From MKSF01 sp037190225 (GTDB lineage Bacteria; Bacteroidota; Bacteroidia; Chitinophagales; Chitinophagaceae): a stretch of 64,000 nt of DNA. The notes below the pieces were generated by a model. The model was not told the origin of the DNA, made no database searches, and saw only the letters and a program-made list of their open reading frames with translations. Each line of letters starts with the position of its first letter. Position 1 is the stretch's first letter. This document shows positions 10,415 through 17,164 of this stretch, piece after piece. Where the stretch lies: assembly GCA_037190225.1 (NCBI GenBank), contig JBBCJL010000012.1, positions 1 through 64,000 of the forward strand, read 5' to 3'. The position numbers were made by a program, and so were the translations under genes.

Positions 10415-11236
10415 TTACTCTGCCCTGAACATCTCGTTCATCACACCTTCACTTACGCCTGTAAAGGAGTAACCGCCATCATGGAAAAGATTCTGCATGG
10501 TCACCATACGCGTCATATCCGAGAACATCAGCACACAGTAGTTAGCACAATCCTCAGCTGAGGCATTTCCCAGAGGGGACATCTTTTCCGCGAAGTCAAA
10601 GAAGCCGTTGAACCCGCTTACTCCTGAGCCTGCGGTCGTCATGGTAGGCGACTGTGAAATGGTGTTCACCCTTACTTTCTTTTTAAAGCCATACTGGTAG
10701 CCGAAGCTGCGTGCAATGCTTTCCAGCAGCGCCTTGGCATCTGCCATATCGTTATAGCCCGGGAAGGTACGCTGCGCGGCTATATAGCTTAAAGCCAGCA
10801 CGGATCCCCAGTCATTGATAGCATCCAGCTTCATAGCGGTCTGCATCACTTTGTGGAAAGATAAGGCCGATATGTCCAAAGTCTTCAGAAAATTATCATA
10901 ATTGGTCTCCGTATAATCAAATCCTTTCCTGACATTGGGTGACATGCCGATAGAATGCAGCACAAAATCAACCTTACCGCCGAAATGCTCCATAGATTTG
11001 CTGAACAATGCTTCCAGGTCTTCCAGCCTGGTAGCATCCGCTCCTATTACAGGGGCATCGTTACATAATGTGGCCAGCTCACCTATTTTCCCCATTCTCA
11101 ATGCCACCGGTGCATTGGACAACACAATCTGCGCTCCCTGCTCTACTGCCTTGAGCGCCACCTGCCATGCGATAGATCTTTCATCTAAAGCGCCGAAAAT
11201 AATACCTTTTTTGCCTGTTAGTAACTGACTTGCCAT
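10415..11236 (-). CDS. fabI: Enoyl-[acyl-carrier-protein] reductase (NADH)
   Basis: The 273-residue SDR-type enzyme shows the FabI-specific features: the nucleotide-binding segment FGALDERSIAWQVALKA instead of the usual TGxxxGIG, the catalytic Tyr-x6-Lys in YNDMADAKALLES, and the substrate-loop region near SGVSGFNGFFDFAEK. It reduces trans-2-enoyl-ACP in the last step of each fatty-acid elongation cycle in the cytoplasm. It is 50 bases upstream of porQ on the same strand, and plsY, another lipid gene, lies close by on the other strand. Confidence 0.95.
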   Translation of the reverse strand: MASQLLTGKKGIIFGALDERSIAWQVALKAVEQGAQIVLSNAPVALRMGKIGELATLCNDAPVIGADATRLEDLEALFSKSMEHFGGKVDFVLHSIGMSPNVRKGFDYTETNYDNFLKTLDISALSFHKVMQTAMKLDAINDWGSVLALSYIAAQRTFPGYNDMADAKALLESIARSFGYQYGFKKKVRVNTISQSPTMTTAGSGVSGFNGFFDFAEKMSPLGNASAEDCANYCVLMFSDMTRMVTMQNLFHDGGYSFTGVSEGVMNEMFRAE

Positions 11237-11292
11237 AAGAAATTTTTTAATTGGTAAAGATAGTAAAATAATTCAGTTTGCACCTGATTTTG

Positions 11293-11300
11293 TAACTTTG
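11293..11300 (+). promoter_or_regulatory. Minus-7 box TAACTTTG for the PaaD-like gene
   Basis: Exact TAnnTTTG match; expected transcript start near 11307, giving a very short leader. GGAG at 11314-11317 lies 6 bases before the second in-frame ATG (11324), which may be the true start. Confidence 0.55.
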
Positions 11301-11317
11301 CAGAAAGGCTTACGGAG

Positions 11318-11809
11318 ATGGATATGCTGACGGAAAAACAAGTTTGGGAGTGGCTGGAGACGATTGCGGACCCTGAGGTCCCCGTGCTCTCCATTATTGA
11401 TCTGGGCATTGTAAGAGCGGTGGAAGTCCAGGACGATCAAAGCGTTACCATCAGCATTACACCTACCTATTCGGGATGCCCGGCCATGGATGTCATTTCC
11501 ATGCAGATCAGGATGCTGCTGCTGGCCAATGGTATTAAAAATATTCATATCGAGCTTATCCTGGAGCCTGCCTGGACCACGGACTGGATGTCAGAGAACG
11601 GGAAAGCCAAGCTGCTGGCCTACGGCATAGCGCCACCGCAACGAAGATCCGATACCCCCCTGGCGTTATTTGAAGAGGATACCGTACCCTGCCCCCGCTG
11701 CCATTCGGAAAATACTACATTGATCAGCCGGTTCGGCGCTACAAGCTGCAAATCCATGTACAGGTGCAATGACTGCCTGGAACCCTTTGAGCATTTCAAA
11801 TGTCATTAG
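11318..11809 (+). CDS. paaD: PaaD-like protein (MIP18 domain plus zinc ribbon)
   Basis: The 163-residue protein has an N-terminal MIP18/DUF59 domain (residues about 5-95: ADPEVPVLSIIDLGIVR, TPTYSGCPAMDVI) and a C-terminal four-cysteine zinc ribbon (CPRCHSEN ... CNDCLEPF). This layout matches PaaD, the iron-sulfur maturation subunit of the phenylacetyl-CoA epoxidase PaaABCE. None of paaA, B, C or E is next to it; it sits between fabI and plsY. A general iron-sulfur carrier role is therefore possible. ATG at 11324 is an alternative start, better placed after GGAG. Confidence 0.82.
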   Translation: MDMLTEKQVWEWLETIADPEVPVLSIIDLGIVRAVEVQDDQSVTISITPTYSGCPAMDVISMQIRMLLLANGIKNIHIELILEPAWTTDWMSENGKAKLLAYGIAPPQRRSDTPLALFEEDTVPCPRCHSENTTLISRFGATSCKSMYRCNDCLEPFEHFKCH

Positions 11810-11864
11810 GTAGTCATATGTTTACACTGAATTAACATTATGGTAATTTTTAGAATTATTTACC

Positions 11865-11872
11865 TAACTTTG
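11865..11872 (+). promoter_or_regulatory. Minus-7 box TAACTTTG for plsY
   Basis: Exact TAnnTTTG match, 26 bases before the plsY ATG at 11899; same octamer as used for the PaaD-like gene and for aconitase. Confidence 0.55.
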
Positions 11873-11898
11873 TCGGTCTAACTATTGTAAGGAGCACT

Positions 11899-12546
11899 AT
11901 GGAGTTTATCATTTTTCTGACATTGGCATATCTGATAGGATCAATACCAACCGCGGTTCTGGTAAGTAAACATTTTTTCGGTATAGATATCAGGGAACAT
12001 GGAAGCGGGAATGCCGGTGCTACAAACTCTTTCAGGATCATGGGCAAGAAGGCGGGCATTTTTGTCATGGTGATAGATATGCTTAAAGGCGTCATCGCGG
12101 TTAACCTGGCCCATCTTACTTCGCTGGACTGGGACCTGCAGCGGGAGCTGATCGTCAACCTGCAGATAGGATTGGGGATGTGCGCTATCTTAGGACATGT
12201 ATTCCCTATATGGGCCGGATTCAGGGGCGGCAAAGGAGTCGCTACCTTATTCGGTATGATCTTAGGCATTCATCCGCAGGTGGCCCTTTTCCTGGTCATC
12301 GTATTTATGGTCATGCTGCTTTTAACCAAATATGTTTCCCTGAGCTCCATTACCGCCAGCCTTGCATTTCCGTTGCTGCTGTTTTTCTTTTTTACAGAGC
12401 AGGAAGTACTGTATAAGATATTTGCGATCGCCACAGCCTGCCTGGTGGTGCTTACGCATCATAAGAATATCAACAGGCTCCTGCAGGGCAATGAGAGCCA
12501 GGTAAGGCTCCGGAAAAACAAGCCCGGCAATAACGAAGAAGAATAA
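11899..12546 (+). CDS. plsY: Acyl-phosphate:glycerol-3-phosphate acyltransferase PlsY
   Basis: The 215-residue multi-pass membrane protein shows the three PlsY motifs: SIPTAVLVSK with GSGNAGATNSFR, the substrate loop HVFPIWAGFRGGKGVAT, and a hydrophobic core ending before THHKNINRLLQGNE. It makes lysophosphatidic acid from acyl phosphate in the inner membrane, the first committed step of phospholipid synthesis. The C-terminal tail is basic and polar. PlsX is not nearby. Confidence 0.95.
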   Translation: MEFIIFLTLAYLIGSIPTAVLVSKHFFGIDIREHGSGNAGATNSFRIMGKKAGIFVMVIDMLKGVIAVNLAHLTSLDWDLQRELIVNLQIGLGMCAILGHVFPIWAGFRGGKGVATLFGMILGIHPQVALFLVIVFMVMLLLTKYVSLSSITASLAFPLLLFFFFTEQEVLYKIFAIATACLVVLTHHKNINRLLQGNESQVRLRKNKPGNNEEE

Positions 12547-12564
12547 TCATTCATCCTATTGGTT

Positions 12565-12596
12565 AAAATGCGCTGATCTTTTAGCGCATTTTTTTA
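12565..12596 (+). terminator. Terminator after plsY
   Basis: Stem AAAATGCGCT/AGCGCATTTT with an 8-base loop followed by a T run. Confidence 0.75.
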
Positions 12597-12637
12597 TTTA
12601 CTTTCGGTAAATTTGCTACCTACTTGAAAGTCAAAAC

Positions 12638-13321
12638 ATGAACGTCAATACAGCAGGTCCGCAGACCAAACCGCGTCTCATCGTACGGTTATTATCCAAT
12701 ACCGTATCCTGGATATTCCACCCGGTATTCATGCCGCTTATCACAGCCCTTGTATTATATATACTTACCAGGAGCAGCTTTGTAGGTTTCGATGTGACAT
12801 ACCTGTACCAGCTGCTCGGCACCACCTTTCTCAATACTATTTTCTTCCCGCTATTCCTTACGCTGCTGCTGTATAAGCTGGGGTTCATAAAAAGCATCAG
12901 GCTCCGGGACCGCAAGGACAGGATCGTACCCCTGATGGGCTCTATGATATTTTATTTCTGGATATACCAGGTGTTTAAAAATTTCGGGTCACACAACAAT
13001 CTTCCCGATGACGCGCTTTTTATATTTAAAGTATTTTTCCTCGGCAATTTCTTCGGCATCATCGGTGTATTCCTGATCAATATTTTCACCAAGCTGAGCA
13101 TGCACACCGCTGCCGCCGGAGGCGCTATCGGCATCCTTTCCATCCTGTCTTTCACCGGCAGCCTGAACATCCTGCCCGTAGTGCTGTGCGCCGTACTGAT
13201 AGCCGGCATTATCGGTACTGCCCGCATATTGCTGCACGAGCATAATCAATTCCAGATATGGTCCGGCTACGTTACCGGCTTTGCCGCTATGTGGCTTGCC
13301 TACTGGATATGGATAAGATAA
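12638..13321 (+). CDS. PAP2-like integral membrane protein
   Basis: The 227-residue protein has about six membrane segments. SMHTAAAGGAIG resembles the PAP2 histidine motif (PSGH), and ARILLHEHNQFQIWSG resembles the third motif (SR-x5-H-x3-D), with Arg and His kept but the Asp replaced by Gln. I infer a divergent relative of lipid-phosphate phosphatases. The family looks widespread in Bacteroidota without a known function. Overlap with the downstream methyltransferase gene suggests co-translation. Confidence 0.7.
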   Translation: MNVNTAGPQTKPRLIVRLLSNTVSWIFHPVFMPLITALVLYILTRSSFVGFDVTYLYQLLGTTFLNTIFFPLFLTLLLYKLGFIKSIRLRDRKDRIVPLMGSMIFYFWIYQVFKNFGSHNNLPDDALFIFKVFFLGNFFGIIGVFLINIFTKLSMHTAAAGGAIGILSILSFTGSLNILPVVLCAVLIAGIIGTARILLHEHNQFQIWSGYVTGFAAMWLAYWIWIR

Positions 13322-14028
13322 ACAACAACAGCCTTATGACCACTCCCGCCCTTATAAGCCGCATATCCTGGCACAAGAAATCACTGAGCTTTGTTATGCC
13401 GGTAAAGCTGCAGGAGTTCCGGTCATCGGATAATGATCTCATTGAGCTATATATCCGGAACGGGCAGCTCCAGCTCATCTTCAATAATGCCATTTATTCG
13501 TACGGTACCGCTTACAAGCCTTTCCTGGTAGCTTTTGAGCATATCCCCCAGCGCATCCGGAACGCCCGGAATATGCTTATCCTGGGAAGCGGGCTGGGCA
13601 GCATTCCCCGGATCGTCCATGAGAAGTATCACAGGAAGGATATGGCTTTTACCATAGTGGATATTGATAAGGTGATCCTGGACCTGTGCAGCCAGCATCT
13701 GCACCATAAAGGGATCCATAATTGCAGGTTTGTAAGGGAGGACGCCGCTGTCTTTATAACATCGGGCAGCGAGCAGTATGATATTATCTGTATGGACATT
13801 TTCAGGGATCTCCAGGTGCCGCTGCCTTTTATTGATTACCCGTTCCTGTCCGCCCTCTCTGAAAGGCTTTCCATTGGCGGAACGCTGGCTTTTAATTATA
13901 TAGCTCCCGAACCCGGGGATGAGGCAAGGGTAAAGATTACGCTGGAAGATATATTCACCAATGTACGGCAGGTAAGGTATATGAGGAACACTTTATTCCT
14001 GGCCGATAAAAAGGGTGCTGAACAATAA
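13309..14028 (+). CDS. Spermidine synthase-like methyltransferase-fold protein
   Basis: The ATG at 13309 overlaps the end of the PAP2-like gene by 13 bases; ATG 13336 is an alternative. The protein of about 239 residues shows a Rossmann nucleotide-binding loop (MLILGSGLGSIPRI), an acidic residue at the end of strand 2 (FTIVDIDKVILD) and DIICMDIFRD, as in spermidine synthase and related methyltransferases. The N-terminal beta domain typical of polyamine synthases is shortened. The substrate cannot be read from the sequence. The last codons lie in the terminator hairpin. Confidence 0.75.
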   Translation: MDKINNNSLMTTPALISRISWHKKSLSFVMPVKLQEFRSSDNDLIELYIRNGQLQLIFNNAIYSYGTAYKPFLVAFEHIPQRIRNARNMLILGSGLGSIPRIVHEKYHRKDMAFTIVDIDKVILDLCSQHLHHKGIHNCRFVREDAAVFITSGSEQYDIICMDIFRDLQVPLPFIDYPFLSALSERLSIGGTLAFNYIAPEPGDEARVKITLEDIFTNVRQVRYMRNTLFLADKKGAEQ

Positions 14029-14041
14029 TATTCAGCACCCT
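14012..14041. terminator. Hairpin terminator overlapping a stop codon
   Basis: Stem AGGGTGCTGAA/TTCAGCACCCT with an 8-base loop that contains most of the TAATA after the coding region; separates two convergent genes. Confidence 0.65.
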
Positions 14042-14067
14042 CTCCATATAATAATTGTACGATTATC

Positions 14068-15201
14068 TTAAACTCCCACTATCAAAGGCATCAGCAGCTG
14101 TAGCAGATCTTCATTAGGATCTCCATTTACCGGCCTGTAGATACCTGCCCTTGACGGTGTGCTTAATTCCAGCTTCACCTCTTCAGATACCAGGTTAGAA
14201 AGCATTTCTATCAGCAGTTTACCATTGAAGGCGATCTTCATATCTTCACCCTGGTACTGGCAGGTCAGCTCTTCTTTACCCTCGTAAGAGAAGTCTGCAT
14301 CCTGCGCGCTGATGTTCACGGTATTGCCCACGATGCTGAATACCACCTGGCTGCTGCCTTTGCTTGCAAAAATGCTCACACGTCTCAGACAGCTGATCAG
14401 GTCCGCACGGTTAATGATGAGGAAAAACGGGTTTTCCTGCGGTATAACGGATTTGTAGGGCGGGAATTTGGCATCAATGAGGCGGCAGCTCAGGCTGAGC
14501 CTTTCATTTTTTACGAACAGGTGGCTGTTATTGAACAGGATCTCCAGCGCCGTATCGTCAGAAGGTATGATATTCTTTAATTGCTGCAAGGGTTTACGGG
14601 GTACGATAAAGCCACGCTCAAAGCCGCTTTTCACATCGTTCCTTGTCAGCTTTACCAGTCTCTGGGCATCGGTAGCCACAAAGGTGGTCTGGTCCTGGCC
14701 CAGCTCAAAGTACACACCCGTCATAGCAGGACGCAGCGTATCGGTGCTGGTAGCGTAAATGGTAGAGGCGATGGCATCCTGCAATACTTTGGATGGTATG
14801 GTCACGCTACCGGTGTCATCCGCTACCGGCTCTTTAGGGTATTCATCGGCTTTCTGTCCGCCGATCTTATACTTACCGGTATTGCTGGATATTTCCAGGG
14901 TCTGGTCCTGTGTATTGATATTGAACTTAACCGGCTGTTCCGGCAGATTTTTCAGGTATTCCAACAGGATCTTGGAAGGCACGCAGATCCTGCCTTTGTT
15001 CTGGCCGGCATCACCGTCCACCTGCACTTCTAATTTCACCTTTATCATAGTCTCCAGGTCACTCCCGGTGAGGGTCAGCGTCTGGTTATCCAGGTCGAAA
15101 AGAAAATCTTCCAATATGGGCAATATAACATTGCTGCTGATGATACCACCTACCAATTGCAGGTTTTTTAACAACACCGAAGATGATACTATAAAGTGCA
15201 T
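14068..15201 (-). CDS. dnaN: DNA polymerase III subunit beta (sliding clamp)
   Basis: The 377-residue length and three repeated clamp domains fit DnaN. Typical stretches are PILEDFLFDL, TGSDLETMIKV, ATDAQRLVKL, FIVPRKPLQQL, and the conserved end LLMPLIVGV. It encircles DNA and tethers polymerase and repair proteins. In this genome it is not next to dnaA or recF; it is followed by tRNA genes in divergent orientation. holA, another clamp-related replication gene, lies about 17 kb away. Confidence 0.96.
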   Translation of the reverse strand: MHFIVSSSVLLKNLQLVGGIISSNVILPILEDFLFDLDNQTLTLTGSDLETMIKVKLEVQVDGDAGQNKGRICVPSKILLEYLKNLPEQPVKFNINTQDQTLEISSNTGKYKIGGQKADEYPKEPVADDTGSVTIPSKVLQDAIASTIYATSTDTLRPAMTGVYFELGQDQTTFVATDAQRLVKLTRNDVKSGFERGFIVPRKPLQQLKNIIPSDDTALEILFNNSHLFVKNERLSLSCRLIDAKFPPYKSVIPQENPFFLIINRADLISCLRRVSIFASKGSSQVVFSIVGNTVNISAQDADFSYEGKEELTCQYQGEDMKIAFNGKLLIEMLSNLVSEEVKLELSTPSRAGIYRPVNGDPNEDLLQLLMPLIVGV

Positions 15202-15302
15202 ATTATTTTTAATTATTTCTAAGGAGTAGCAAAGATAACATATTCATTTGAAATATCTGTTATGACTGCCATTTGATTTTTCTAAAAAAGTACAATAAAT
15301 AT

Positions 15303-15333
15303 TTGGTAGAGTAATTGCTACACCCTACTTTTG
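15303..15333 (+). promoter_or_regulatory. Full promoter for the tRNA-Phe pair
   Basis: TTG at 15303-15305, 20 bases, then TACTTTTG at 15326-15333. It is one of only two sites where I see both elements at the expected distance; the other precedes the tRNA-Val cluster with the same octamer and the same spacing. Confidence 0.7.
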
Positions 15334-15369
15334 CTTTCCGTTAAACGAGCACAGGCTTGTGCTCATAAA

Positions 15370-15442
15370 GGTGCGGTAGCTCAGTAGGTAGAGCAAAGGA
15401 CTGAAAATCCTTGTGTCGCCGGTTCGATCCCGGCCCACACCA
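15370..15442 (+). tRNA. tRNA-Phe (GAA), copy 1
   Basis: 73-base cloverleaf with anticodon loop CTGAAAA (anticodon GAA), D arm GCTC/GAGC and T arm GCCGG TTCGATC CCGGC. CCA follows directly (15443-15445). The acceptor stem has a C5-A68 mismatch (GGTGCGG against CCACACC). Confidence 0.95.
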
Positions 15443-15463
15443 CCACAACGATCTTATATAACA

Positions 15464-15536
15464 GGTGCGGTAGCTCAGTAGGTAGAGCAAAGGACTGAAA
15501 ATCCTTGTGTCGCCGGTTCGATCCCGGCCCACACCA
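15464..15536 (+). tRNA. tRNA-Phe (GAA), copy 2
   Basis: Identical to copy 1 over all 73 bases, including the C5-A68 mismatch, but with no encoded CCA. The copies are separated by 21 bases. Confidence 0.95.
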
Positions 15537-15542
15537 CGCTTT

Positions 15543-15571
15543 AAAGTCTTCCTTAACGGGGGGCTTTTTTT
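15543..15571 (+). terminator. Terminator of the tRNA-Phe unit
   Basis: Stem AAAGTCTTCC/GGGGGGCTTT using several G-T pairs, loop TTAAC, then a T run. Confidence 0.6.
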
Positions 15572-15805
15572 ATTGTCTGCCATTCCATGACCCTGTTTGC
15601 AGGCTTAACCGATCATCTTATTTCAGCATCAACACCCGGTCTTTAAAACAGACGTTTTCAACAATTCCGAATTCAAAGGATTATTCCCGATGTCTGCCTA
15701 TCCTAACGCCAATGCCAACGAAGCCATTGTCTGATATAAAGATAGTGTGGCACGGTATGCTAGCTAAAAATAACAGACATAATTTAAAACCATAAAGCAC
15801 GAAAT

Positions 15806-15831
15806 AGTGTGCCTGAGCTTTCGGGCACACT
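15806..15831. terminator. Hairpin in a gene-free stretch
   Basis: AGTGTGCC/GGCACACT stem with A/T flanks. The stretch 15572-15963 otherwise holds no gene that I can support. Confidence 0.45.
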
Positions 15832-15963
15832 TTAAATTTTCCTGTAGACTTATTGATGTGGTGTATTGAGTAGCTAGATATACAAAGAGGTCAAAAAGTC
15901 ACAATTTTGTTATATATTTCAATCCTGTTATTAATCTATAAGGTTCATTTAAACACCATTTTT

Positions 15964-16458
15964 ATGAAAGCCCCGTTATTGTGTTTCCTGTTATTCGCCA
16001 GCAGTATTACATTTGCTCAAAATTCAAAAATCACACAGCTGCTCAATAGCCAATTGCAAAAAGAATACAATAAGTTCTTTGATGAACATGACCAATCAAT
16101 ATTTAAAATAATAGAACCTTTTCGGATAGACAATAAAGGCGTTTTGACCGTTAGCATTAGCTGGGACGGCAATGCTTCAGGCGGTAAAACAAAATACCTA
16201 AGAAAGGTACCGATTGATAAAATCATAAAACTGGATAAAGATCATAATGTAATATTTGTGACTGAAGCAGATGATGTCGTAGAGATCAAAACGGAATATG
16301 ACAGCAAAGGCAATATAGTACGGGAGAGCACCCAAAAATCTCATTTGTTTTTTACTGAGATTAATAGAGAAAAGCACAATATAAAATTCAGGAATCAGGT
16401 CATTAAAGCCTTTAAAAAGGCAGGTCATACGATCACGAGCGAATATTGGTGGGATTAA
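15964..16458 (+). CDS. Exported protein of unknown function
   Basis: I chose the ATG at 15964 because it gives a clean signal peptide (MKAPLLCFLLFASSITFAQ); an upstream ATG at 15907 would put extra hydrophobic residues in front. The mature protein of about 145 residues is polar and mixed alpha/beta, with NKGVLTVSISWDGNASGGK and a charged C-terminal half ending in SEYWWD. I do not recognise a family. It is a single gene between gene-poor stretches. Confidence 0.65.
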   Translation: MKAPLLCFLLFASSITFAQNSKITQLLNSQLQKEYNKFFDEHDQSIFKIIEPFRIDNKGVLTVSISWDGNASGGKTKYLRKVPIDKIIKLDKDHNVIFVTEADDVVEIKTEYDSKGNIVRESTQKSHLFFTEINREKHNIKFRNQVIKAFKKAGHTITSEYWWD

Positions 16459-17164
16459 AGGATAAGGTTATACCAAGCTATAAACCTGCAAATTCACAAA
16501 ATACGATCCTCAAAAAATCTTTCGTTTTTTATAAATTACGTCACTTTTTCATACGCAAGGAAGAAATTGCTATACGATAAAATACCAAAGATGACGCCGT
16601 CACCAACAGTCATTTCCTCTTGCATAGCAATTCACCCGCCCATCCAAAATAAAACTGGTTGGACCACTGGTCCTCTGGTTTGCCTTTCCACGTAACCAGT
16701 ACCCGAATAGGAAAGGATAGAACAACGGATCGAATTTGGCACCTGTGAAGTATTTTTATTTGCCTTGCTGACCTGATCTATGGGGTGTGGGTATTCTGCT
16801 TTACTTTGTGGTATATACTACCACGGGCTTTTTTCATTTCCCCCTGGCAAAATGCCGGACAGTCCTCTGAACATTCAGGTATATCAGGCAACCATTGCCA
16901 AAGAGCCGGACTATATGCTAAAGTAAAGGATTCAAAGCCCTAAAAAATAAAACAATAATTTCAAATTAACTATTTGTTAAAAATTTAAGTATCTTAGTGG
17001 TATAATTACTGAATTGTCTCTTTGGAACATTTCTTAAGGCCAGGCAGGAAACCTAAAACCATTGAAAGCTATAACCGATTGATCCTGGCAGGCTGCCCTG
17101 CCTGACCCTTCATTCGCTTATTGCACTAAAAGGTATCTAGTTTCTAATTTCAATAATTATAATA
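16459..17164. other. Gene-poor stretch of about 700 bases
   Basis: No gene can be supported. There is a 9-bp inverted repeat (AATTGCTAT at 16565-16573, ATAGCAATT at 16624-16632) and a weak hairpin GTGGTA/TACCAC followed by a T run near 16809-16833. Open minus-strand stretches (such as 16536-16625) lack family resemblance. It may be decayed DNA; the right end must hold the promoter of the next gene. Confidence 0.4.

Noticed and set aside
15572..15800. Minus-strand reading with a GFVGIG segment, as in tail-fibre proteins
   Set aside because: Broken by stops and too short to assign; may be chance.
16536..16625. 29-codon minus-strand ORF and a longer open stretch in the gene-poor gap
   Set aside because: Too short, no family resemblance, no promoter seen.
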